A stretch of DNA of 7,867 nt from Candidatus Acetothermia bacterium (GCA_028275195.1 JAPWVC010000058.1:1-7867), one strand, 5' to 3'; counted from the stretch's first letter, positions 1-6,967 are shown. The notes: generated by a model not told the origin, from the letters alone. Numbers and translations: made by a program.

Positions 1-1905
1 GGTGACGCAGACGAAGACCCCGAGCGGGATCTTGACATCGATTCCCTTGAGGTTGTGCTCCCTGGCCCCCTTGATGATGATCCACCCCTTGGGTGAGCGA
101 CGCTCTTCGGGCTTGGGGATCGGGATCGACCGCTTCCCGCTCAGGTATTGGCCGGTGATCGAGCGTGGGCAGGCCAAGATCTCCGCGAGAGAGCCGGTGG
201 CGACGATCTCCCCGCCGCTTGCCCCGGCCCCGGGGCCGATGTCCACTATAAAATCAGCGGCCCGGATCGTGGCCTCATCGTGCTCCACCACGATCACTGT
301 ATTCCCCAGGTCCCTCAGCCCCTTGAGCGTGTTGAGCAACCTGCGAATGTCTCGCTGGTGGAGCCCGACGCTCGGCTCATCGAGGATGTAGAGGACCCCG
401 ACGAGCTGGGAGCCGATCTGAGTAGCGAGCCTGATCCGCTGGGCCTCCCCGCCCGCGAGGGTCCCCGCGGGGCGGTCCAATGTTAAGTAATCCAAGCCAA
501 CATCGATCATGAACTTGAGTCGGGCCTTGATCTCCTTCAGGACCTGGTGGGCGATCAGCTCCTCCCGCTCCGTGAGCGTCAACTCCTCAAAGAAGCGGTA
601 GGCCTCCTTCACCGACAGCTCGGTCACCTCGATGATGTTCTTCCCCCCGACGGTGATCGCCAGGCTCTCGGGGCGGAGGCGCTTCCCTCCGCAGGCAGGG
701 CAGGGGCGACTACTCATGTATTGCTTTAACTCTTCATAGCTCTCCTCGGTTTGGTCCTCATGGAGGTGGTGCTCGAGGCTGTGGACCACCCCGTGGTAGG
801 CCACCTCGAAGATCCTTGTCCGGCCCTCTTGGTTGGTGTAGAGGAAGCGGACCGGCTCATCGGCCCCATAGAGCAGGATCTCCAGCTTCTCCTTCGGGAG
901 CTGGCCCAATGGGGCATGGGGGTCGATCCCATACTTCTGGCAGAGGCCATTAAGCAAGCTATAGAGCCAGCGGCTCTGAGAGCCGGCCCAGGGGATGATC
1001 CCCCCGTCGAAGAGGCTCTTCCTCCTATCGATCACGAGCTCGGGGTCGATCTCCAATTTTATCCCCAGCCCGCCGCACTCCGGGCAGGCGCCGTAAGGGC
1101 TGTTGAAGGAGAAGAGCCGGGGCTCGATCTTCTCGTAGCTCACCCCGCAATGGGGGCAGGCGAGGTGCTCGCTCAGGAAGAGCTCCTCGCCCCCGACGAT
1201 GGAGACGATCACATTCCCTTCCGCGAGCTTGAGAGCCGTCTCCACGCTGTCGGCGATCCGGGCGCGCAGGCCGGGCCGGACGATGAGCCGATCGATCACT
1301 ACGGCGATCTCATGCTTCTTGTATCTATCGAGGGTGATCTCCTCCTCCAGCTCATGGAGCTCGCCATCGACCCGGACGCGGCTGTAGCCCTCGCGCTTCA
1401 GCTCCTCGAAGAGGCTCCGGTATTCGCCCTTCCTCCCGCGGACTACGGGAGCGAGGAGCTGGACCTTCGTCCCCTCGCCCAGGCTCAGGATGCGCTCAAT
1501 GATCTGCTGAGAGGTCTGCTGGGTGATCGGCCGGCCGCACTTGTAGCAGTGGGGCTTCCCGATCCGGGCGAAGAGCAGCCTCAAGTAGTCGTAGACCTCG
1601 GTGATCGTGGCCACGGTGGAGCGGGGGTTATGGCTCCTCCGCTTCTGGTCGATCGAGATGGCCGGTGAGAGCCCCTCGATGAAGTCCACCTCGGGCTTAT
1701 CCATCTGGGAGAGGAATTGACGGGCATAGGCCGAGAGGGATTCGACATAGCGGCGTTGGCCCTCGGCGTAGATCGTGTCGAACGCGAGGGAGGACTTCCC
1801 CGACCCGGAGACGCCGGTGATCACGATCAGCTTATCCCGGGGGAGCTCCAGGTCGATATTCTTCAAGTTATGCTGCCTTGCCCCCCTGATGACGATCTTG
1901 TCCAT
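1..1905 (-). CDS. uvrA: UvrA, excinuclease ABC subunit A (3' end outside window)
   Basis: UvrA is the dimeric ABC-type ATPase that finds bulky DNA lesions and loads UvrB in nucleotide excision repair (known for the family). The frame is open from an ATG at 1905 to the left edge, giving 635 of the roughly 940 residues usual for UvrA. Visible in order: first Walker A GVSGSGKSS at residues 31-39; CxxC at C120/C123; a zinc module C250, C253, C274, C277 with the same 3/21/3 spacing I recall for the E. coli zinc module; the first-ATPase signature LAGGEAQRIRLA from about residue 483; Walker B ILDEPSVGLHQRD with D509/E510; and VVEHDEATI. The second half opens with IKGAREHNLKGIDV and is cut just before its own Walker A. 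An AAGGG (1917-1913) lies 7 nt before the ATG and supports this start. The signature has Ala where I expect Ser (LSGGE), probably a tolerated variant. It is divergent from the kinase gene. Identity is very secure. Confidence 0.97.
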   Translation of the reverse strand, partial: MDKIVIRGARQHNLKNIDLELPRDKLIVITGVSGSGKSSLAFDTIYAEGQRRYVESLSAYARQFLSQMDKPEVDFIEGLSPAISIDQKRRSHNPRSTVATITEVYDYLRLLFARIGKPHCYKCGRPITQQTSQQIIERILSLGEGTKVQLLAPVVRGRKGEYRSLFEELKREGYSRVRVDGELHELEEEITLDRYKKHEIAVVIDRLIVRPGLRARIADSVETALKLAEGNVIVSIVGGEELFLSEHLACPHCGVSYEKIEPRLFSFNSPYGACPECGGLGIKLEIDPELVIDRRKSLFDGGIIPWAGSQSRWLYSLLNGLCQKYGIDPHAPLGQLPKEKLEILLYGADEPVRFLYTNQEGRTRIFEVAYHGVVHSLEHHLHEDQTEESYEELKQYMSSRPCPACGGKRLRPESLAITVGGKNIIEVTELSVKEAYRFFEELTLTEREELIAHQVLKEIKARLKFMIDVGLDYLTLDRPAGTLAGGEAQRIRLATQIGSQLVGVLYILDEPSVGLHQRDIRRLLNTLKGLRDLGNTVIVVEHDEATIRAADFIVDIGPGAGASGGEIVATGSLAEILACPRSITGQYLSGKRSIPIPKPEERRSPKGWIIIKGAREHNLKGIDVKIPLGVFVCVT

Positions 1906-1916
1906 GATAGGACCCT

Positions 1917-1931
1917 TGCTGAATTGTAGCA
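1917..1931. promoter_or_regulatory. Small dyad over the uvrA -10 box, possible operator
   Basis: TGCT (1917-1920) and AGCA (1928-1931) form an inverted repeat with a 7-nt centre that covers the proposed uvrA -10 hexamer. A repressor bound here would block uvrA, and uvrA is commonly controlled by LexA in bacteria. The half-sites are only 4 bp and do not match a LexA box that I know, so chance is a real alternative. Confidence 0.15.
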
Positions 1932-1951
1932 GACGCGCGGTGGCCGGTAAA
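1923..1951 (-). promoter_or_regulatory. Putative sigma-70-type promoter of uvrA
   Basis: Read on the minus strand, TTTACC (1951-1946) and TACAAT (1928-1923) are separated by exactly 17 nt. They match the -35 consensus at 4 of 6 positions and the -10 consensus at 5 of 6. Transcription would start near 1916, giving a leader of only about 11 nt before the uvrA ATG at 1905, with the AAGGG at its very 5' end. It is seen by motif only. Confidence 0.55.
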
Positions 1952-1964
1952 GGACGCCCGTCGT

Positions 1965-1970
1965 TATAAT
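1965..1970 (+). promoter_or_regulatory. Perfect TATAAT -10 box, probable leaderless start of the kinase gene
   Basis: TATAAT matches the -10 consensus at 6 of 6 positions and ends 8 nt before the ATG at 1979, so the transcript should begin at or within a couple of bases of the start codon. No Shine-Dalgarno-like sequence is present in GAGACTCA between them, which agrees with a leaderless mRNA. I see no acceptable -35 hexamer 16-19 nt upstream (that stretch reads GGCCGG and its shifts), nor an extended -10 TG. Confidence 0.5.
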
Positions 1971-1978
1971 GAGACTCA

Positions 1979-3691
1979 ATGTCCATGGAGTCGAGACGGA
2001 TCAAGCTCTGCTCCCCTCGCCGGGATGTCCGAGTCCGGCTCCCCGACGGGCGGATCCTCTGCGGCCCCCCGGGGGCAAGGCTGGGGGAGTTCCTAGAGCG
2101 GGCCAACGCCAGCCCACTCCCGGTGGTGGCCGGGCTGGTGGGGAACCAGTTGCGCGAGCTGGACTGGCCGGTAGAGCACGATTGTTCCGCTCGGCCGGTG
2201 ACGCTGGCGGAGGAGCCGGGGTATCGCCTCTACCAGGCGAGCGCGATCCTCTTGCTGGAGGCGGCGATCCGCGAGCTCTTCCCCCAAGCGAAGCTGGAGG
2301 TCGAGCACTCCGTCCCCTTTGGCGGGCTCTTCTGTGAGATCTCGGGCCGGCGGGCCTTCACCGCCCGGGAATTGGAGGGGCTGGAGCGGAGGATGGAGGA
2401 GCTGGCCGAGGCCGATGAGCCGATCTCGCGCGAGCTCGTCCCCTTGGAGGAGGCGAGGCGGCTCTTCCGCGAGGCCGGGGAGGAGGACCGCCTCCGGCTC
2501 TTCCAAAGCTACAACGCGGACGAGGTCTGCCTCCGCCGCCTCGGGCCGGCGATCGTCCCGGCTTATGGTCCACTCCTCCCCTCGACGGGGAAGATCAGGC
2601 ACTTCGCCCTACTCCACCATCCCCCGGGGTTCATCCTCCGGCTCCCTCAGCGGAACCAGCTCAAGCTCTCCCCGGTCCAGCGGTATCCTAAGCTCGCGAG
2701 GGTCTTCAACGAATACAGCCGCTGGCTCGACCTCTTGGGGGTCCACGATCTTGGTGGGCTCAACCTGGCCCTCGCGAGTGGGCGAGGGCGAGAATTGATG
2801 CTCGTGGGGGAGGCCCTCCATTCCCAGAGGATCGCGGAGATCGCCGCCGAGATCTGCAACCGCCCCGAGCCGGTCAGGCTGGTCCTGATCGCCGGTCCGA
2901 CCTCCTCGGGGAAGACGAGCTTCTCCAGGAGACTGGCGGTCCAATTGCTGGCGAACGGGCGGAGGCCGTTCCCCTTGAGCCTGGACGACTACTTCCTCCC
3001 AAGGGGGCGCTCGCCCCGCGATCCTGAAGGCAAGCCGGACTTCGAGGCCCTCGAGGCCCTGGACCTGGAGCTGTTGAACAAGCAACTCCTCGCCCTGCTC
3101 AAGGGGAAGAGGGTGACCCTCCCGCGCTACAACTTCCTCCTCGGGAAGAGCGAGGAAGGCCCGACCGTCCGGCTCAGGCGGGGCCATATCCTCTTGATCG
3201 AGGGGCTCCATGGGCTCAATCCGGCGCTGGTCCCCCAAATCCCTCAGGAGAGCATCTTCCGGATCTATGTCTCCGCGGTCGCCCAATTGCGGCTCGACCG
3301 GCTGACGCGGGTCCCCACGACCGATACGAGGCTGATCCGCCGGCTCGTCCGAGACAGCCGTGAGCGGGGGAGCGATGCCCAGAGGACGCTTGAGCAGTGG
3401 CCGAGCGTCCGCCACGGCGAGGAGCAGTATGTCTTCCCCTACCAGGAGAATGCGGATACCATGTTCAACTCCGCCTTGCCGCACGAGCTGGCGGTCCTCA
3501 AGCCCCTGGCCGAGCCGCTCCTCCGCCAGGTCGAGCCCGATTCGCCCCAATACCCCGAGGCGAGGCGGCTCCTCCAGTTGCTGAGCTGGATCTCTCCCTG
3601 CCCGCCCGAGCTGGTCCCTGAGGAGTCGATCCTGCGGGAGTTCATCGGCGGCTCGGTGGTAGCGGATTTCATCCCGGCCTGGCCCGCTTAA
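1979..3691 (+). CDS. TGS/SAD-uridine kinase-like fusion protein (nucleoside kinase family)
   Basis: A 570-residue cytoplasmic P-loop kinase in the phosphoribulokinase/uridine kinase superfamily. Residues about 15-77 resemble a TGS domain, with GLVGNQLRELDWPV. Residues about 78-230 resemble the second additional domain of threonyl-tRNA synthetase (VEHSVPFGGLFCEI). The C-terminal kinase half has Walker A GPTSSGKT at 306-313, LDDYF at 335-339, PDFEALEALD, LPRYNF, IEGLHGLNP from I407, TTDTRLIRRLVRD from T447 and FPYQENADTMFNSALPHELAVLK. This layout and length match a family usually annotated as nucleoside or uridine kinase; its true phosphate acceptor in this organism cannot be read from sequence. 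The synthetase-like half is probably a substrate or regulatory module, not an aminoacylating enzyme (inference). ATG 1979 is preferred because of the TATAAT 8 nt upstream; ATG 1985 would lose only two residues. The stop lies 23 bp inside the convergent reductase gene. Confidence 0.88.
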   Translation: MSMESRRIKLCSPRRDVRVRLPDGRILCGPPGARLGEFLERANASPLPVVAGLVGNQLRELDWPVEHDCSARPVTLAEEPGYRLYQASAILLLEAAIRELFPQAKLEVEHSVPFGGLFCEISGRRAFTARELEGLERRMEELAEADEPISRELVPLEEARRLFREAGEEDRLRLFQSYNADEVCLRRLGPAIVPAYGPLLPSTGKIRHFALLHHPPGFILRLPQRNQLKLSPVQRYPKLARVFNEYSRWLDLLGVHDLGGLNLALASGRGRELMLVGEALHSQRIAEIAAEICNRPEPVRLVLIAGPTSSGKTSFSRRLAVQLLANGRRPFPLSLDDYFLPRGRSPRDPEGKPDFEALEALDLELLNKQLLALLKGKRVTLPRYNFLLGKSEEGPTVRLRRGHILLIEGLHGLNPALVPQIPQESIFRIYVSAVAQLRLDRLTRVPTTDTRLIRRLVRDSRERGSDAQRTLEQWPSVRHGEEQYVFPYQENADTMFNSALPHELAVLKPLAEPLLRQVEPDSPQYPEARRLLQLLSWISPCPPELVPEESILREFIGGSVVADFIPAWPA

Positions 3692-4667
3692 CTAGACTGG
3701 GCCAGACCTCAGGATTGACGAGGTTCGGGGGCCTCTGGCCCGAGAGGGCGGCGAGGAGATTCTCCACGGCCATCAGGGCCATCTTCACCCGGGTCTCTCG
3801 CCCCGCGCTCCCGATGTGCGGGGTTAAGACGACATTATCCAGCTTGAGCAGCTCGGGGTGGACATTTGGCTCGTGCTCGAAGACATCGAGCCCGGCCCCG
3901 GCGAGCTTGCCCGCCTTGAGGGCCTCGACCAAGGCCGCCTCATCGACGATCGGCCCCCGGGCGGCATTAATGAGGAAAGCGGTGGGCTTCATCAATCCTA
4001 GCTCCCTCTTACCGAGGAGATGGCGCGTCTGGGGCGTGAGCGGGAGATGCAAGGAGACGAAGTCGCTCCGTTGGAGCAGCTCCTCGAGCCCGACGAATCG
4101 GGCCCCGAGCTCTCGCTCCACCTCGGGCCGCCGGATGGGGTCGAAGTAGAGGATCTCCATCCCGAAGCCATGGGCCCGGCGGGCGACCGCCTGGCCGATC
4201 CGCCCGAGCCCGACGATCCCCAGGATCTTGTGGTGGACCTCGGCTCCCAGCAGGAGGTCCAGCTCCCAGCCATGGAACCCCCCGCTACGGACGAGCCGAT
4301 CACCCTCGACGATCCGCCTCGCCACGGCCAGGATCAGCCCGAAGGTCAGGTCCGCCGTGGCCTCGGTGAGGACCTCCGGAGTGTTGGTCACCATGATCCC
4401 CAGCTCGCTCGCGGCTTGGACATCGATGTTATCGTATCCGACGGCCACATTGGCCACGATCCGCAGGCCCCTCCCCGCCTCCAGGACCTCACGGTCGATC
4501 CGGTCGCTCAACAGGCAGATTAGCCCCTCCGCCCCCTCGATCCTCCGCCGCAGCTCCTGCTTGGTGAGCGGCGGGCCCTCATGCATCTCGTAAGCGATCC
4601 CTTGCTCCTTGAGGAGCGCTAAGGCCTCGGGGAAGATCTTCCGGGTGATCAGAACCCTCTCCTTCAT
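3669..4667 (-). CDS. gyaR: Glyoxylate/hydroxypyruvate reductase (D-2-hydroxyacid dehydrogenase, GyaR type)
   Basis: A 332-residue D-isomer-specific 2-hydroxyacid dehydrogenase. Family members reduce glyoxylate to glycolate and hydroxypyruvate to D-glycerate with NAD(P)H. Visible: NVAVGYDNID (73-82) of the substrate domain; Rossmann motif GIVGLGRIG with G153, G155, G158; LHLPLTPQTRHLL; and the catalytic trio R237 (NAARGPIVDE), E266 (FEHEP) and H284 (LTPHIGSA). D176 ends the second strand of the nucleotide fold (YFDP), where NADPH-using homologues often carry Ser/Arg, so NADH is more likely (inference). The ATG at 4667 overlaps the glycerate kinase TGA as ATGA, which fixes the start; the frame runs 12 codons further up to an ATG at 4703, but that would lie inside the kinase gene. 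It is the last gene of the minus-strand run, and its 3' end overlaps the convergent kinase gene by 23 bp. Phosphoglycerate dehydrogenase is less likely because the C-terminal regulatory domain is absent. Confidence 0.92.
   Translation of the reverse strand: MKERVLITRKIFPEALALLKEQGIAYEMHEGPPLTKQELRRRIEGAEGLICLLSDRIDREVLEAGRGLRIVANVAVGYDNIDVQAASELGIMVTNTPEVLTEATADLTFGLILAVARRIVEGDRLVRSGGFHGWELDLLLGAEVHHKILGIVGLGRIGQAVARRAHGFGMEILYFDPIRRPEVERELGARFVGLEELLQRSDFVSLHLPLTPQTRHLLGKRELGLMKPTAFLINAARGPIVDEAALVEALKAGKLAGAGLDVFEHEPNVHPELLKLDNVVLTPHIGSAGRETRVKMALMAVENLLAALSGQRPPNLVNPEVWPSLVKRARPG
3679..3705. terminator. Inverted repeat at the convergent gene ends, weak bidirectional terminator candidate
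   Basis: CTGGCCC (3679-3685) and GGGCCAG (3699-3705) are perfect 7-bp complements around a 13-nt loop, and one G-T pair could extend the stem. The loop contains the TAA stop of the rightward kinase gene, and the whole structure lies in the last codons of the reductase gene. Neither side is followed by a T-rich tract, so this is not a classical intrinsic terminator; it may slow polymerase, protect mRNA ends or be chance in GC-rich DNA. Confidence 0.3.
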
Positions 4668-5836
4668 CTCGATTCTAGCTCGTAGCCCTCCTTTCCAAGC
4701 CAACCGAGCTTGAGCAGCCTTCCCGCCCGCGCCGCCGCGGCCTCGAGGAGCTCCTCTGCCCGGGCTAGGGCCTCTTCCAAAGGCAGCGGGCCGGGCAAAA
4801 TCGGGACTAGCACATCGAGGCCATGGGCATAGACCTCCTCCGCCCCTGGGCCGATCGCCCCGGCAAAGCAGATCACCGGCTTACCCGAACGCTTCGCGGA
4901 ACGAGCTACCCCGACCGGGGCCTTCCCGAAGGCCGTCTGCCGGTCGACTTGCCCCTCCCCGGTGACTACCAAATCGGCCTCGGCGAGCCGGGCCTCGAAT
5001 TTCAGGACCCCCTTGATCAGCTCGATCCCTGAGTGGAGAGAGGCCCCCAAAAATCCGGCCAGGCCTGCTCCCAGGCCACCGGCCGCGCCCGCGCCGGGGA
5101 GGTCCGCCACCTCCCGGCCCAAGTCGCGGGCGATGACCTCCGCCAGGCGCTTTAGGTTGTCTTCCAGTAAGGGGACCATCTCCGGGCTGGCCCCCTTCTG
5201 CGGGCCAAAGACCCGGGCCGCGCCCTCCGGCCCCAGCAAGGGGTTCTGGACATCGCAAGCGGCGAGGACCTCGACCCCTCTAAGCCGGGGCGAGAGCCCC
5301 GAAAGGTCGAGCCCCTCCAGCCTTGCTAAGCCCTCATTCCCCGCCTTCGGTGGGAGCTCCTCTCCCCGGGAGTCGAGGAGCCTGATCCCTAAGGCCTGGG
5401 CCAAGCCAGCCCCGCCGTCGACCGTCGCGGAATCTCCTAAGCCGATGATGATCCGCCTTGGGGAATGGCCGAGTGCCGCGCGGATCAGTTCGCCCACACC
5501 ATAGGTTGTAGCCTTCAAGGGAGCCCTCATCCCCGGGGGGAGGAGCCCCAGCCCCGCGGCCGCGGCCATCTCGATGACTGCCGTCTCATCGTCCCCGAGG
5601 AGGCCCCAGCTCGCCTCGATCGGCTCCCCGAGGGGGCCAGTGACCCTGGCAGTGAAGGTCCTCCCGCCGGTGGCCGCGACCAGGGCCGCGACCGTCCCTG
5701 CCCCGCCGTCGGCCAGTGGGAGTAGCTCCAGTTCGGCCTCGGGGAAGGCCTCTCGCAAGCCCCGGGCGATGGCCTCCGCGGCCTGGGGAGCGGAGAGTGA
5801 GCCCTTGAACGGAGCCGGGGCGATCAGGACCCTCAT
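4664..5836 (-). CDS. glxK: Glycerate 2-kinase, class II (GarK/GlxK family)
   Basis: A 390-residue ATP-dependent glycerate kinase that phosphorylates D-glycerate; the GarK/GlxK class makes 2-phosphoglycerate, which enters lower glycolysis. Family blocks visible: APAPFKGSLSA near the N-terminus with K11; LADGGAGT (41-48); GLGDSATVDGGAG (132-144); DVQNPLLGPEGA followed by FGPQKGA (195-216); PGAGAAGGLGAGL (247-259); TGEGQVDRQTAFGKAPVGVA (292-311). Small departures from what I remember of the family are PAPFKG for PDSFKG and GLGDSAT for GLGGSAT; neither removes an obvious catalytic residue. Length is typical. It is joined at both ends by ATGA overlaps: its ATG shares bases with the threonine synthase stop, and its TGA with the reductase start, so all three are likely translated in a coupled way. 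With the reductase it forms a two-step route from hydroxypyruvate (or tartronate semialdehyde) to 2-phosphoglycerate. Confidence 0.95.
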   Translation of the reverse strand: MRVLIAPAPFKGSLSAPQAAEAIARGLREAFPEAELELLPLADGGAGTVAALVAATGGRTFTARVTGPLGEPIEASWGLLGDDETAVIEMAAAAGLGLLPPGMRAPLKATTYGVGELIRAALGHSPRRIIIGLGDSATVDGGAGLAQALGIRLLDSRGEELPPKAGNEGLARLEGLDLSGLSPRLRGVEVLAACDVQNPLLGPEGAARVFGPQKGASPEMVPLLEDNLKRLAEVIARDLGREVADLPGAGAAGGLGAGLAGFLGASLHSGIELIKGVLKFEARLAEADLVVTGEGQVDRQTAFGKAPVGVARSAKRSGKPVICFAGAIGPGAEEVYAHGLDVLVPILPGPLPLEEALARAEELLEAAAARAGRLLKLGWLGKEGYELESR

Positions 5837-6930
5837 CCGCTCTTCAGCCCGCTCCCCGTGAGTGGGAGGACGGTCAGCTCCCCTGGCCTGATGACTCCCT
5901 GCTCGATCAAGCGCTTCAATCCGGCGATGGCAACCGCGGAGGTCGGCTCGACATAGAGGCCGAGCCGGGCCAGTTCGCGCTGGGCCGCTTCGGTCTCGCC
6001 ATCGCTGACGGCCACGGCCCCGCCGCCGCTCGCGCGGATGGCCTCCAAGACCTGCGGGCCGCGGACCGGCCTAGCGATCCGGATCCCTTCCGCGATGGTC
6101 TCCCCCGGCTCGATCTCCGCCGGCCCGGGAAGCCCCCGCCTCAAGCCCTCAGCGAGCGGGGCGCAGGCCTGGGCCTGGGCCGCGAAGAGCCGCGGGAGCC
6201 GGGGGATCGCCCCGGCCTGGACCAGGTCGCGGAAGCCGCGGTAAGCCCCCAAGAGGAAGGTCCCATGGCCGCTGGGGAAGATCAGGTTATCGGGCGCGCG
6301 CCAGCCGAGCTGCTCGCACAATTCATAGGCGAAGGTCTTCAACCCCTCCAGGACGAACGGGTTCCAGTAGTGGCTGGCGTAATAGCTCTTTTGGGCGGCT
6401 GCCTCCGCCGCGCGGGCAGCGTCGGCCCGCGAGCCCGGGATCGGCACGAGCTCGGCGCCATAGACCTCGATCTGCCGGAGCTTCGCTGGAGAGGCATAGC
6501 TCGGGACGAAGATCCTGGCCTTGATCCCGGCCTTGGCGCAATAGGCCGCCAGGCTCGCCGCGGCGTTCCCCGAGCTATCTTCCACGACCTCCTCGATCCC
6601 CTGCCCCTTCAGGAAGCTCACCAGGACGGCCGTCCCGCGGTCCTTGAATGAGCCGGTGGGCATCAAGAACTCCAGCTTGAGATGGACCTCCAGGCCATAG
6701 AGCTCGAGCTTGACCAGCGGGGTCAGCCCCTCCCCAAGCGAGACCTCCTCATCGACCGGGAGCATCGCCCGATACCGCCAGAGGCTCCACTCGCCCGGCT
6801 CGAGCCCGGCCTTAGAGAAAGGCGGCCCGCCCACGAGCTCGAATGGCCCGCCGCAGGCGCAATTCCACCTTCCGGTCCCGAGCGGATACTCCCGCCCGCA
6901 GGCGGCACAGCGAAAGGAAAGGCCTTCCAT
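5833..6930 (-). CDS. thrC: Threonine synthase or threonine-synthase-like PLP enzyme
   Basis: A 365-residue fold-type II PLP enzyme. Threonine synthase converts O-phospho-L-homoserine to L-threonine and phosphate. The N-terminus has a zinc-ribbon-like set C8, C11, C24, C26, common in one branch of the family. Further motifs are SLGEGLTPL (64-72), the PLP lysine K96 in PTGSFKDRG, EDSSGNAAASLAAY for phosphate binding, PSGHGTFLLGAYRGF, YVEPTSAVAIAGL and the terminal LTGSGLK. I chose the ATG at 6930 because it starts just before the zinc ribbon and a promoter-like TTGACC-N17-TACCAT ends 7 nt before it. The frame stays open up to a TTG at 6966, but that TTG is the proposed -35 hexamer. Its stop overlaps the glycerate kinase start as ATGA. 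No homoserine pathway gene is present in the window, so a related activity (threonine/serine dehydratase or another phospho-amino-acid lyase) is possible; threonine synthase remains the best call by motif. Confidence 0.85.
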   Translation of the reverse strand: MEGLSFRCAACGREYPLGTGRWNCACGGPFELVGGPPFSKAGLEPGEWSLWRYRAMLPVDEEVSLGEGLTPLVKLELYGLEVHLKLEFLMPTGSFKDRGTAVLVSFLKGQGIEEVVEDSSGNAAASLAAYCAKAGIKARIFVPSYASPAKLRQIEVYGAELVPIPGSRADAARAAEAAAQKSYYASHYWNPFVLEGLKTFAYELCEQLGWRAPDNLIFPSGHGTFLLGAYRGFRDLVQAGAIPRLPRLFAAQAQACAPLAEGLRRGLPGPAEIEPGETIAEGIRIARPVRGPQVLEAIRASGGGAVAVSDGETEAAQRELARLGLYVEPTSAVAIAGLKRLIEQGVIRPGELTVLPLTGSGLKSG

Positions 6931-6937
6931 CCCCCAA

Positions 6938-6966
6938 ATGGTAGAAAGGCCCGCAAGGAAGGTCAA
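6938..6966 (-). promoter_or_regulatory. Putative promoter for thrC-glxK-gyaR with leaderless start
   Basis: On the minus strand TTGACC (6966-6961, 5 of 6 to the -35 consensus) and TACCAT (6943-6938, 4 of 6 to the -10) are exactly 17 nt apart. The -10 ends 7 nt before the thrC ATG at 6930, placing the transcript start at about the A of the ATG. It lies immediately after the DUF402 stop codon, so it would let the last three genes be transcribed independently of the two upstream ones. Confidence 0.45.
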
Positions 6967-6967
6967 A

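Noticed and set aside
751..1668. A 305-codon open frame on the plus strand, opposite uvrA
   Set aside because: It is antisense to an unmistakable UvrA frame with intact motifs; long antisense frames are expected in GC-rich coding DNA. Its translation is low-complexity acidic/Leu/Ala-rich with no recognisable domain.
1919..1932. CTG-N8-CAG upstream of uvrA as a LexA box
   Set aside because: The E. coli-type box has 10 nt between CTG and CAG, and I see no match to the GAAC/GTTC-type boxes either. Only the weak dyad remains.
3042..3059. Exact 9-nt tandem direct repeat TCGAGGCCC
   Set aside because: It encodes the FEALEALD stretch that matches the kinase family pattern, so it is ordinary coding sequence.
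2609..3550. A 313-codon open frame on the minus strand, opposite the TGS-kinase gene
   Set aside because: The sense frame carries all kinase motifs in order, while the antisense product is a compositional mirror with no domain.
4020..4523. A 167-codon plus-strand frame opposite the reductase gene
   Set aside because: It lies inside the well-supported gyaR gene and has no motif, ribosome site or promoter of its own.
4668..4703. ATG at 4703 as an earlier gyaR start
   Set aside because: It would lie 40 nt inside the glycerate kinase gene, while the ATG at 4667 forms an ATGA overlap and begins at the usual family N-terminus (MKERVLITR).
6931..6966. TTG at 6966 as the thrC start, directly after the DUF402 stop
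   Set aside because: The extra 12 residues precede the zinc ribbon without similarity to the family, and the TTG coincides with a good -35 hexamer. Coupled reinitiation at this TTG is still possible.
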